In this document: one piece after another, positions 1-6,846 of the stretch
How the letters are laid out: each line of letters starts with the position of its first letter
Numbering within the stretch: the stretch's first letter is position 1
Assembly (NCBI GenBank): GCA_017409825.1
Contig: JAFQRZ010000005.1
Location: 1-64,000 of the forward strand
Reading direction: 5' to 3'
DNA: 64,000 nucleotides
Origin: Agathobacter sp.
Lineage (GTDB): Bacteria > Bacillota > Clostridia > Lachnospirales > Lachnospiraceae
Made by a program: the position numbers and the translations under genes
Notes under the pieces: generated by a model
Databases searched by the model: none
What the model saw: the letters and a program-made list of their open reading frames with translations, nothing else
What the model was told of the DNA's origin: nothing

Positions 1-32
1 ATGAAAATGCACCGCTTGTAGAACACGCATAT

Positions 33-105
33 TCCTCAATAGCTCAGTCGGTAGAGCATTCGGCTGTTAACCGAAGTGTCGTAGGTTCAAGTCCTACTTG
101 GGGAG
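33..105 (+). tRNA. tRNA-Asn (GTT)
   Basis: Cloverleaf with acceptor TCCTCAA/TTGGGGA, anticodon loop CTGTTAA on a 5-bp stem and T-arm GTAGGTTCAAGTCCTAC. CCA is not encoded. It is the first of eight tRNAs; the cluster probably extends to the left of the window since no promoter is visible here. Confidence 0.97.
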
Positions 106-121
106 TTGAGCGAAAGCTCAA
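106..121 (+). other. Inter-tRNA stem-loop
   Basis: Perfect 6-bp stem TTGAGC/GCTCAA closed by a GAAA tetraloop, starting directly after the tRNA-Asn discriminator base. No T-run follows, so it is not a terminator. Confidence 0.7.
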
Positions 122-132
122 ATAGAATAAGA

Positions 133-204
133 GGCTCCTTGGTCAAGCGGTTAAGACATCGCCCTTTCACGGCGGTAACACGGGTTCGATTCCCGTAGGA
201 GTCA
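133..204 (+). tRNA. tRNA-Glu (TTC)
   Basis: Acceptor GGCTCCT/AGGAGTC, anticodon loop CTTTCAC, standard T-arm CGGGTTCGATTCCCG. CCA not encoded. Confidence 0.97.
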
Positions 205-205
205 C

Positions 206-218
206 TGCTCTATGAGCA
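206..218 (+). other. Inter-tRNA stem-loop
   Basis: TGCTC-TAT-GAGCA hairpin one base after tRNA-Glu; no T-run. Confidence 0.5.
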
Positions 219-242
219 ATGGTGCAAAGTTTTGTAACATAT

Positions 243-315
243 GCCGATGTGGCTCAATTGGCAGAGCAGCTGATTTGTAATCAGCAGGTTATCGGTTCGA
301 GTCCGATCATCGGCT
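243..315 (+). tRNA. tRNA-Thr (TGT)
   Basis: Acceptor GCCGATG/CATCGGC, anticodon loop TTTGTAA. CCA not encoded. Only seven bases separate it from the next tRNA. Confidence 0.97.
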
Positions 316-322
316 TTTATTT

Positions 323-396
323 GGACCATTAGCTCAGTTGGTTAGAGCAACCGGCTCATAACCGGTCGGTCCTGGGTTCGAGTCCCCGATGGTCCA
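323..396 (+). tRNA. tRNA-Met (CAT), probably elongator
   Basis: Acceptor GGACCAT/ATGGTCC, anticodon loop CTCATAA. The G1:C72 pair argues against initiator tRNA, which normally has an unpaired first position. A CAT anticodon could also belong to lysidine-modified tRNA-Ile; overall similarity favours elongator Met. Confidence 0.9.
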
Positions 397-417
397 CTTT
401 TTAAAAATATAATATAT

Positions 418-491
418 GGCCTCATGGCTCAGTTGGTTAGAGCGCCGCCCTGTCACGGCGGAGGTCGCGGGTTCGAGTCCCGCTGGGGTCG
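418..491 (+). tRNA. tRNA-Asp (GTC)
   Basis: Acceptor GGCCTCA/TGGGGTC with two G-U pairs, anticodon loop CTGTCAC. CCA not encoded. Confidence 0.97.
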
Positions 492-495
492 TTTC

Positions 496-630
496 GTAGT
501 GAGATTTGTGAGTGTATGTCGATTCTTCGAATCGCCATCCCACGCTAACGCTCGGATGAAATAACAACATCTGAGTCTTAGCCAAGCAAGCTTGTCACGT
601 CTCAGATGTTGTTATTTCAACACTCACTAC
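496..630 (+). other. Multi-branched inverted-repeat element between tRNA-Asp and tRNA-Val
   Basis: The 150-nt spacer is highly structured. A perfect 19-bp arm pair (557-575 with 601-619) closes a 25-nt loop. The next 8 nt (620-627) pair with 508-515, and GTAGTGAG at 496-503 is the complement of 623-630, so two outer pairings compete. A small GATTC-TTC-GAATC hairpin sits at 521-533. No T-run follows the big hairpin, so a terminator is unlikely. No ORF with a ribosome binding site is seen. Confidence 0.7.
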
Positions 631-641
631 AAGTAACGTGA

Positions 642-714
642 GGGATCATAGCTCAGCTGGGAGAGCACCTGCCTTACAAGCAGGGGGTCACAGGTTCGAG
701 CCCTGTTGGTCCCA
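642..714 (+). tRNA. tRNA-Val (TAC)
   Basis: Acceptor GGGATCA/TGGTCCC, anticodon loop CTTACAA. CCA not encoded. Confidence 0.97.
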
Positions 715-716
715 CT

Positions 717-808
717 TTTGCGAATTAAATGTTTCGCAAATAGCTAATTGTTGAACGCAAAAGTGTGACGGTGGCTTCGCCACAGGATGCACAGAACACT
801 TCGTGTTC
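717..808 (+). other. Three stem-loops in tRNA-Val/tRNA-Leu spacer
   Basis: TTTGCGAA (717-724) pairs with TTCGCAAA (733-740); GTGGC-TTC-GCCAC at 771-783; GAACAC-TTC-GTGTTC at 794-808. The last two share a TTC loop. None is followed by a T-run. Confidence 0.6.
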
Positions 809-825
809 GCGCGGTAAAACGATTT

Positions 826-909
826 GCCGGCGTGGCGGAACTGGCAGACGCGCAGGACTTAAAATCCTGTCGTAGCAATACGGTACCGGTTCGATTCCGG
901 TCGCCGGCA
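826..909 (+). tRNA. tRNA-Leu (TAA)
   Basis: 84-nt class II tRNA with a long variable arm, acceptor GCCGGCG/CGCCGGC, anticodon loop CTTAAAA. CCA not encoded. Confidence 0.97.
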
Positions 910-926
910 TTCGCACTTTGTGCGAA
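910..926 (+). other. Inter-tRNA stem-loop
   Basis: TTCGCAC-TTT-GTGCGAA, perfect 7-bp stem immediately after tRNA-Leu. Confidence 0.65.
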
Positions 927-935
927 ATATAAAAT

Positions 936-1009
936 GTGAGTGTAGCTCAGCTGGATAGAGCACTTGGCTACGGACCAAGGTGTCGGGAGTTCGAATCTTC
1001 TCACTCACG
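936..1009 (+). tRNA. tRNA-Arg (ACG)
   Basis: Acceptor GTGAGTG/CACTCAC, anticodon loop CTACGGA; A34 is expected to be deaminated to inosine by TadA. Last tRNA of the cluster. CCA not encoded. Confidence 0.96.
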
Positions 1010-1012
1010 CTT

Positions 1013-1044
1013 AACCTCGTAAGTATTTACTTACGAGGTTTTTT
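1013..1044 (+). terminator. Rho-independent terminator of tRNA cluster
   Basis: Perfect 12-bp stem AACCTCGTAAGT/ACTTACGAGGTT with a 4-nt loop, followed by a T-run. Confidence 0.95.
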
Positions 1045-1093
1045 GTTTTATCATAAGTGTATATTTTAAAACGATGAATTCGGAGTAGAATAA

Positions 1094-1789
1094 ATGATTA
1101 CAACTGAGAATATTAAGCTGATTCTGGATGAACATATAGATGAAAAATTCAAAGACTTTACGAGTGCTTTGATTCCAGGCTCGAGAGCAATCTTAGGAGT
1201 GCGAGTGCCAATACTGCGAAAGATTGCAAAGGAAATAGCAAAGGGAGATTGGAAGACATATTTGCAGGAAGCGACAGAGGATACTTACGAGGAAGTCGCC
1301 ATTAAGGGATTTGTGATAGGGTATGCAAAAGCAGAGTTGGATGTTTTATTGCCATATATTGAGGAGCATATCGAGAAAATAAATGATTGGTCCTTGTGTG
1401 ATGGTTTCTGTAGTAATTTGAAGATTGTGGGAAAATATAGAGAAGAATTTTTAGAGTTTCTTTTGCCGTATGGAAAGTTGGATGATGAATTTAAACAGCG
1501 AGTGGTTGCGGTTATGTTAATGAATTATTATCTGAGCGACGAGTATATAGATATGTCGCTAGAAGTCTTAGATTCTTTGAAAAATGAAAAGTATTATTGC
1601 AAAATGGCAGTTGCATGGGCAGTCGCCACGGCTTGGGCAAAACAAAGAGAAAAGACATATACCTATATGCAGAGTGGAAACAATACGTTGGACGATTGGA
1701 CGTATAATAAAGCAATCCAGAAGATGCTGGAGTCTTATCGTGTAAGTGATGCAGATAAGGACATGCTTCGTAGGATGAAATGGAAATAA
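1094..1789 (+). CDS. DNA alkylation repair protein, AlkD-like
   Basis: A 231-residue HEAT-repeat protein of the AlkC/AlkD family, monofunctional DNA glycosylases that excise N3- and N7-alkylated purines without base flipping. The family signature LGVRVPILRKIAKEI is at residues 34-48. Trp99 and Asp103 (NDWSLCD), Arg136 and Trp175 have a spacing close to the catalytic Trp/Asp/Arg/Trp set known for Bacillus cereus AlkD, so activity is plausible; this is by eye, not alignment. The ATG at 1094 follows a GGAGTAG site. First gene of a run that also contains a DNA-deoxyinosine glycosylase, suggesting a local base-damage theme. Confidence 0.9.
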   Translation: MITTENIKLILDEHIDEKFKDFTSALIPGSRAILGVRVPILRKIAKEIAKGDWKTYLQEATEDTYEEVAIKGFVIGYAKAELDVLLPYIEEHIEKINDWSLCDGFCSNLKIVGKYREEFLEFLLPYGKLDDEFKQRVVAVMLMNYYLSDEYIDMSLEVLDSLKNEKYYCKMAVAWAVATAWAKQREKTYTYMQSGNNTLDDWTYNKAIQKMLESYRVSDADKDMLRRMKWK

Positions 1790-1813
1790 AGTTCTATAGG
1801 GAGAAGTAGAAAA

Positions 1814-2659
1814 ATGAAGAAAGTTATAGAATATATAAAAAAGAACTGGCTGCCACTGGTATTTGGTATACTTATTGGATGGATTATAATAAGTGATGTG
1901 CTTGATCAGTTTGTATGGAAAACAGGAATGATGTTTCGTCCGAATTCTATGTATATGTCTTTTGTATACATTGTTATTTTTATGGTGGTACCGTTTATAG
2001 TAATAGAAAATGTGTTTAAAGATAAGTATAAGGACATAGAGTTAGAGGAATACAAAGACAAATGTGAAAGCCCTAAAGATGTAGGTCGAATTATAGTATC
2101 TGGGGTAGGAAAACTAGCATTGATAATTGGGTCGGTATTTGGTATGTTTTGGTTAGTTGGAACAATGCAGGAGATAATGTTGGAATCTGTAATTGATACA
2201 TCCAAACCATACATATTTATCAGCAATTTTTCTGATTTGCCATTAGCAACGGGAATTGGGATGTTTGTTCTTTTTGTATGGATGTTTTCGAAAAAGGGAA
2301 TTGTCTCAAGAGATTTATCGGATGATGGTAAAACAGATTTTTTCGCAGCGGGAGAGCGTGCGAGATTGCCATGGAAAGTAAAGTGTGGAATTGCAGGATG
2401 TGCGTTGATTGTGTTTGTGCTTAGTATCGGCTCTACCATGCTCTCTTACGATTGTGTGACAGAAGAGGGTGTGATTTACAAATGCCTTTGGATAGAAAAA
2501 GACTATGCGTGGGATGATGTGAAAGAGGTTGCTGAGCGTACTGTAGAACGAGGTGTAATTACAGTGGTTTTGGAGATGAAGGATGGACATAAAGTGGTGT
2601 TAGGTGATGCAGCCATTGAATCTGGAGTTGAGAGTTTGGAGCATAAGTGGAAAAAATAG
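1814..2659 (+). CDS. Hypothetical multi-pass membrane protein with C-terminal PH-like region
   Basis: I do not recognise a specific family. The 281-residue protein has about five hydrophobic segments (near residues 13-31, 45-66, 93-115, 140-158, 192-212). The last 70 residues are soluble with alternating beta-type sequence (TEEGVIYKCLW, YAWDDVKEVAER, GVITVVLEMKDG), a pattern often seen in bacterial PH-like domains attached to membranes. It starts 25 bp after the AlkD-like gene behind a GGGAGAAG site, so it is probably co-transcribed. Function is unknown. Confidence 0.75.
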   Translation: MKKVIEYIKKNWLPLVFGILIGWIIISDVLDQFVWKTGMMFRPNSMYMSFVYIVIFMVVPFIVIENVFKDKYKDIELEEYKDKCESPKDVGRIIVSGVGKLALIIGSVFGMFWLVGTMQEIMLESVIDTSKPYIFISNFSDLPLATGIGMFVLFVWMFSKKGIVSRDLSDDGKTDFFAAGERARLPWKVKCGIAGCALIVFVLSIGSTMLSYDCVTEEGVIYKCLWIEKDYAWDDVKEVAERTVERGVITVVLEMKDGHKVVLGDAAIESGVESLEHKWKK

Positions 2660-2702
2660 TGTTCCAAGAGGTTAAAGAATCGTAGGATGGAATGTTTGTA
2701 GG

Positions 2703-3338
2703 ATGACAGAAAAAGATTGGGACAAGAAATTAAATATAGATACAACTGGGCGCGATGCGTCCAAAGAAGACGAGTATCATTATCCTTATGAACCAACGCC
2801 TTATTCGGTGCTAGAACGCTTGGTAGAAAGTGGATATATTTCACAAGAAAATATCGTAATAGATTATGGTTGTGGAAAAGGACGTGTGGGATTTTTCTTA
2901 AATCATCAATTAAATTGTAGTGTAATTGGAATTGATTTTGATGAAAGAATGTATGAGGCCGCACAGGGGAATCTTCGAAAATTTGAATCTGGATTAAATC
3001 TGCAGGCAGCAAATATGTTTGATAAGCAACAAGAAGAAACTTATGGTATAAGGTTTTACTGTGCGAGTGCAGAAAAATATGAAATCGAAGATGCCGATAC
3101 TTTCTATTTCTTCAATCCATTTTCAGTAGAAGTATTGCAATCTGTCGTAGGCAAAATAAAGAAATCCTATTATGAAAATCCAAGAGAGATGCAGTTATTT
3201 TTCTATTATCCAAGTGACGAATATATTTCTTTTTTGATGACAGTTCCAGAGCTTATGTTTGTAGATGAAATCTTATGTGAAGACCTATTTGACGGGGATA
3301 ATAGAAGAGAGCGAATTGTGATTTTTGAGATGATGTAG
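2703..3338 (+). CDS. Class I SAM-dependent methyltransferase
   Basis: 211 residues with a Rossmann methyltransferase core: motif I VIDYGCGKGRVGFF around residues 57-70 for S-adenosylmethionine binding, the acidic motif II loop VIGIDFDERM following, and a motif IV-like FFNPFSVEVL segment near residue 138 (an NPF variant of the usual catalytic/strand motif). The substrate cannot be told from sequence. The next gene begins right at its stop codon, so the two are probably translated from one message. Confidence 0.85.
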   Translation: MTEKDWDKKLNIDTTGRDASKEDEYHYPYEPTPYSVLERLVESGYISQENIVIDYGCGKGRVGFFLNHQLNCSVIGIDFDERMYEAAQGNLRKFESGLNLQAANMFDKQQEETYGIRFYCASAEKYEIEDADTFYFFNPFSVEVLQSVVGKIKKSYYENPREMQLFFYYPSDEYISFLMTVPELMFVDEILCEDLFDGDNRRERIVIFEMM

Positions 3339-3347
3339 GTGGATAAA

Positions 3348-3851
3348 ATGATGCAAGAACATGAATATTTAACACATACTTTCGAACCAGTTTTCGACAA
3401 GGATTCCAAGGTACTAATTCTGGGAAGTTTTCCATCGGTGAAGTCTCGAGAAAATAATTTTTATTATGGACATCCGCAGAATCGTTTTTGGAAGGTGGTG
3501 GCACAGCTCCTAGGAAGGGAAGTGCCACAGACGATAGAAGAAAAGAGGACATTGCTTTTGGAACATCATATTGCCATTTGGGATGTAATCGAAAGTTGCA
3601 CAATCATCGGTTCAAGCGACTCGTCAATCAGGGATGTTGTAGTAAATGATTTTTCTAAGGTTCTGGAAAATAGTGAGATAGATATGATTTATGTAAATGG
3701 TGGGAAGGCCTATGAGCTGTACCATAAATACGTAGAAAAGCAGACGGGAATTCCGGCGATAAAATTACCATCTACGAGTCCTGCAAATGCAGCATGGAGT
3801 TTGGAGCGATTGTGTGTGGCGTGGAGTGTGTTGATGGAGAAATTGATATAA
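3348..3851 (+). CDS. DNA-deoxyinosine glycosylase (uracil-DNA glycosylase superfamily, Hdg type)
   Basis: Member of the UDG superfamily branch that removes hypoxanthine (deaminated adenine) from DNA. Seen: KVLILGSFPSVKSRE near the N-terminus, then NFYYGHPQNRFWKV, and the C-terminal loop LPSTSPANAAWS. These fit the hypoxanthine-DNA glycosylase group. The reading frame is open from a GTG at 3339, but AGGTGG at 3337-3342 is best placed for the ATG at 3348 (or 3351), which I chose. About 167 residues, normal for the group. Lies in a tight cluster with a methyltransferase and a small conserved protein. Confidence 0.85.
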   Translation: MMQEHEYLTHTFEPVFDKDSKVLILGSFPSVKSRENNFYYGHPQNRFWKVVAQLLGREVPQTIEEKRTLLLEHHIAIWDVIESCTIIGSSDSSIRDVVVNDFSKVLENSEIDMIYVNGGKAYELYHKYVEKQTGIPAIKLPSTSPANAAWSLERLCVAWSVLMEKLI

Positions 3852-3871
3852 ATGAAATGGAGGACAACAGA

Positions 3872-4045
3872 ATGGAAACATGGTATTACGAAGTGGTAAG
3901 CATTGACGGTGATTATGCTAATTTAAAAAGAATTGACATCGAATTGGATGATTTAAAGCTTGTAGCGAGAGCTTTGCTTCCGGCTGAGATTATGGTGGGT
4001 AGCAAGTTGAAATATGAGCTTATGCAGTATGAAATGATGGAGTAA
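3872..4045 (+). CDS. Small hypothetical protein
   Basis: A 57-residue acidic protein (METWYYEVVSIDGDYANL at the N-terminus, LLPAEIMVGSKLKYEL in the middle). The frame is open from 3794, but that part overlaps the upstream gene; GGAGG at 3859-3863 sits 8 nt before the ATG at 3872, so that start is preferred. Its order of beta-like stretches suggests a small compact fold. It ends 4 bp before the MocR-type gene, suggesting co-transcription. Family not recognised. Confidence 0.7.
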   Translation: METWYYEVVSIDGDYANLKRIDIELDDLKLVARALLPAEIMVGSKLKYELMQYEMME

Positions 4046-4049
4046 GCAG

Positions 4050-5192
4050 ATGTTAACTTATCCGATGAATCAAAGGGATGAAAAATCGAAATATTATTAT
4101 TTGTATACGGCGATAAAAGAAGATATTTTGTCTGGAACACTGAAAAAGAACGAGAAACTTCCTTCGAAACGTTCGCTTGCAGAGCATTTGGGCGTGAGTT
4201 TGATTACGGTGGAGACTGCTTATCAGATGTTAAAGGACGAAGGATATATCGAGTCGAGAGAACGAAGTGGATATTATGTGACAGAACTCACACTTCTTGG
4301 GAAAAGATTGCGTGTGGAAAAGGAAGGTTTTGTGGATGGAGCACATAAGCAGCTGCAATTGATAGAAACACAGGATAAGCATTTATATGCAAAAGATACA
4401 CTTTTTCCAGAGTCCGTGTATTTTAAAACTGTTCGTAGTGTGCTAACAGAATATAGCAGTGAGCTTTTGGAAAAGTCTCCGAATGAGGGCTGTGCGATAC
4501 TTAGGAATGCCATTGCAAAGTATTTATTGCGATATAGAGGGATTTTCGCACAACCAGAGCAGATTATCATAGGTTCAGGTGCTGAGCATCTTTATAGCAC
4601 TGTAGTGCGTATGTTTGGAAATGATAGGGTCTATGGTTTAGAAGACCCTTCCTACAAGCAGATTCGCATGGCGTATGAAGGAATGGGGGCACAGTGTGAG
4701 ATGCTCAAAATGGGCAAGGAAGGTATCTTATCCACAGAGCTAGAGAAAACCTGTGCAGATATTCTGCATGTGACGCCATTTCACAGTTATCCGTCAGGGG
4801 TAACAGCAAGTGTTAGAAAACGTCAGGAGTATCTGGCATGGACGAAGCAAACTTTGGATTGTGCAGCGGATGGCGACAAGAATACACGGGAGAGAATTAT
4901 CATCGAGGATGATTTCGACAGTGAATTTTTTATGCCAGGAAAACCGATTGATACACTATATATGCTGGATGACAGTCAGAGTGTTATTTATATCAATACG
5001 TTTTCCAAGAGTTTATCGCCATCCATTCGTATTGGATATATGATTTTACCAGAAAAATATCAGGAACTCTATCGCGAGATGATGGGAGATTTCTCTTGTA
5101 CGGTGCCAGTATTGGACCAGTATGTATTGGCGGAATTTATCGACAGGGGGCATTTCGAACAGCATTTGAATCGTGTGCGTAGGCATAGATAA
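4050..5192 (+). CDS. MocR/PdxR-type GntR regulator with aminotransferase domain, C-terminally truncated
   Basis: N-terminal winged helix (residues about 12-75: LPSKRSLAEHLGVSLITVET, GYIESRERSGYYV) joined to a fold-type I PLP aminotransferase domain. Visible are GSGAEHLYSTVVRMF, the PLP-contacting IIEDDFDSEF and the Schiff-base lysine in INTFSKSLSPSIRIGYM. Family members are usually about 450-500 residues and continue past the HLxRxRxxY segment; here the protein stops at HLNRVRRHR, residue 380, losing the small C-terminal aminotransferase subdomain. A terminator follows at once, so no remnant is left downstream. The gene may be a decayed regulator. Its target genes are not evident. Confidence 0.85.
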   Translation: MLTYPMNQRDEKSKYYYLYTAIKEDILSGTLKKNEKLPSKRSLAEHLGVSLITVETAYQMLKDEGYIESRERSGYYVTELTLLGKRLRVEKEGFVDGAHKQLQLIETQDKHLYAKDTLFPESVYFKTVRSVLTEYSSELLEKSPNEGCAILRNAIAKYLLRYRGIFAQPEQIIIGSGAEHLYSTVVRMFGNDRVYGLEDPSYKQIRMAYEGMGAQCEMLKMGKEGILSTELEKTCADILHVTPFHSYPSGVTASVRKRQEYLAWTKQTLDCAADGDKNTRERIIIEDDFDSEFFMPGKPIDTLYMLDDSQSVIYINTFSKSLSPSIRIGYMILPEKYQELYREMMGDFSCTVPVLDQYVLAEFIDRGHFEQHLNRVRRHR

Positions 5193-5202
5193 ATGTAGAA
5201 GG

Positions 5203-5234
5203 AAAGAACGACTCGTGTGAGTTGTTCTTTTTAA
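5203..5234 (+). terminator. Rho-independent terminator after truncated MocR gene
   Basis: 12-bp stem AAAGAACGACTC/GAGTTGTTCTTT (one G-U), GTGT loop and T-run. Confidence 0.9.
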
Positions 5235-5292
5235 TTGCAAAAGAAATCCATGTGCATATTTTATAGTAAGAAGAATAAAATGGTAGAATGCT

Positions 5293-5601
5293 ATGACGTT
5301 TGCAATTGTGTATCCAAAAGATATCGAGCGTTTAAGAATAGAAAAAAGAGCAATACTGATAGATATCAGACCGCGGGATGCCTATCGCGAGGGACACTGG
5401 GAAGGTGCGATAAACTATCCAGAAGCGGAAGTGGCGGATTATAGCAGGGTGCTGCAGAAACGACGCCCAATTATCCTGTATTGTCAACATGGCGGTTCGA
5501 GCATGCAGCTTGCGAGAACACTAGGGAGAAGCGGTTATGAAGTGGGAACGGTTGTAGGTGGCTATGAGGCGATGAAAAAATATAAGGAGCCAAAGAAATA
5601 A
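5293..5601 (+). CDS. Rhodanese-like sulfurtransferase domain protein
   Basis: Single-domain rhodanese of 102 residues. The CH2A-like start ILIDIRPRDAYREGHWEGAINYP and the active-site loop LYCQHGGSSMQLAR, with a catalytic cysteine at about residue 64 that would carry persulfide, are both present. Typical roles are sulfur transfer or cyanide detoxification; the physiological partner is unknown. No signal peptide, so cytoplasmic. The ribosome binding site before ATG 5293 is weak. Confidence 0.88.
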   Translation: MTFAIVYPKDIERLRIEKRAILIDIRPRDAYREGHWEGAINYPEAEVADYSRVLQKRRPIILYCQHGGSSMQLARTLGRSGYEVGTVVGGYEAMKKYKEPKK

Positions 5602-5674
5602 TTATTGAAAAATAACCACTAAATAGGGTATAGTAGTTATGATGCACAAACTATATTTAGATGGAGATATCTAT

Positions 5675-6823
5675 ATGAAGACTTATGAATTGGTTGTACC
5701 TTGCCACTTTGGTATGGAGGCAGTGACCAAACGTGAAATTTATGATTTAGGATATGAAATTACGAGGGTAGAGGATGGCCGAATTACCTTTGAAGGGGAT
5801 GCAGAAGCGATTTGCCGTGCAAACGTTTTTCTGCGTTCTGCAGAGCGAGTTTTGCTTTTGGTGGGTAGATTTAAGGCTACCACTTTTGAAGAGCTTTTTC
5901 AGGGGATTAAGGCACTTCCATGGGAAGAATATATTCCACAGGATGGTAAGTTCTGGGTAAAGAAGGCATCTTCGATCAAGAGTAAGTTATTTAGCCCTTC
6001 TGACATACAGTCCATTGCGAAAAAGGCAATGGTAGAACGATTAAAGGGGGTATATAAAACAGACTGGTTTAAGGAAGATGGGGCGGCCTATCCAATTCGA
6101 ATTTTCTTATTAAAGGATGAGGTAATGGTAGCACTGGATACGTCTGGCGATTCGCTTCATAAGCGTGGTTATCGTCTGCAGACCAGTAAGGCTCCGATTA
6201 CGGAAACTTTGGCAGCAGCGCTTATTATGCTGACACCTTGGAGAAAGGATCGAATTTTGGTAGATCCGTTCTGTGGTAGTGGTACGTTCCCAATCGAAGC
6301 GGCAATGATGGCAGCGAATATCGCGCCGGGTATGAACCGCGAATTTACGGCAGAGGCATGGACGAATATTATTCCAAGACAACTTTGGTATGATACAGTT
6401 CAGGAAGCACAGGATATGGTCGATACAAATATCGAAGTTGATATTCAGGGCTATGACTTGGATGGTGAAGTGGTGAAAGCTGCACGTGAAAATGCACGTC
6501 GTGCAGGTGTAGATCACCTGATACATTTCCAACAACGTGATGTAGCGAAATTGAGTCATCCAAAGAAATATGGCTTTATTATTACAAACCCACCGTATGG
6601 TGAACGTTTGGAGGAAAAGGCGGATTTGCCGGAACTCTACACGACGATTGGTGATGTGTACAAAAATCTGGATGCATGGTCGATGTACATGATTACCAGC
6701 TATGAGGATGCAGAGCGTTATGTGGGCAAGAAGGCGGACAAAAACCGTAAGATTTATAATGGTATGATTAAGACTTATTTTTATCAGTTTATGGGGCCAA
6801 AGCCACCAAAGAAGGATAAATAA
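5675..6823 (+). CDS. THUMP-domain class I RNA methyltransferase (RlmL/YpsC-like)
   Basis: Predicted 23S rRNA guanine-N2 methyltransferase. An N-terminal ferredoxin-like/THUMP region (to about residue 150) is followed by a Rossmann methyltransferase with DPFCGSGTFPIEAAMMA (SAM-binding) and the catalytic FIITNPPYGERL motif typical of exocyclic-amine methylation. The frame is open from 5639, but homologues begin MKTYELVVPCHFG; GGAG at 5663-5666 is 8 nt before ATG 5675, so I use that. 382 residues fits the Firmicute YpsC group. Exact target base is inferred from family. Confidence 0.9.
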   Translation: MKTYELVVPCHFGMEAVTKREIYDLGYEITRVEDGRITFEGDAEAICRANVFLRSAERVLLLVGRFKATTFEELFQGIKALPWEEYIPQDGKFWVKKASSIKSKLFSPSDIQSIAKKAMVERLKGVYKTDWFKEDGAAYPIRIFLLKDEVMVALDTSGDSLHKRGYRLQTSKAPITETLAAALIMLTPWRKDRILVDPFCGSGTFPIEAAMMAANIAPGMNREFTAEAWTNIIPRQLWYDTVQEAQDMVDTNIEVDIQGYDLDGEVVKAARENARRAGVDHLIHFQQRDVAKLSHPKKYGFIITNPPYGERLEEKADLPELYTTIGDVYKNLDAWSMYMITSYEDAERYVGKKADKNRKIYNGMIKTYFYQFMGPKPPKKDK

Positions 6824-6846
6824 GCAGCAGAGGTAGAAGGAATAGA

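Noticed and set aside
557..619. 19-bp hairpin considered as a terminator
   Set aside because: No T-run follows on either strand and tRNA genes continue downstream.
794..808. GAACAC-TTC-GTGTTC as a LexA box
   Set aside because: Spacing between half-sites is wrong for GAAC-N4-GTTC and it lies inside a tRNA spacer.
334..1004. Open frames on the minus strand across the first tRNA cluster
   Set aside because: They are read through tRNA genes and their complements, have no ribosome binding sites and no protein-like composition.
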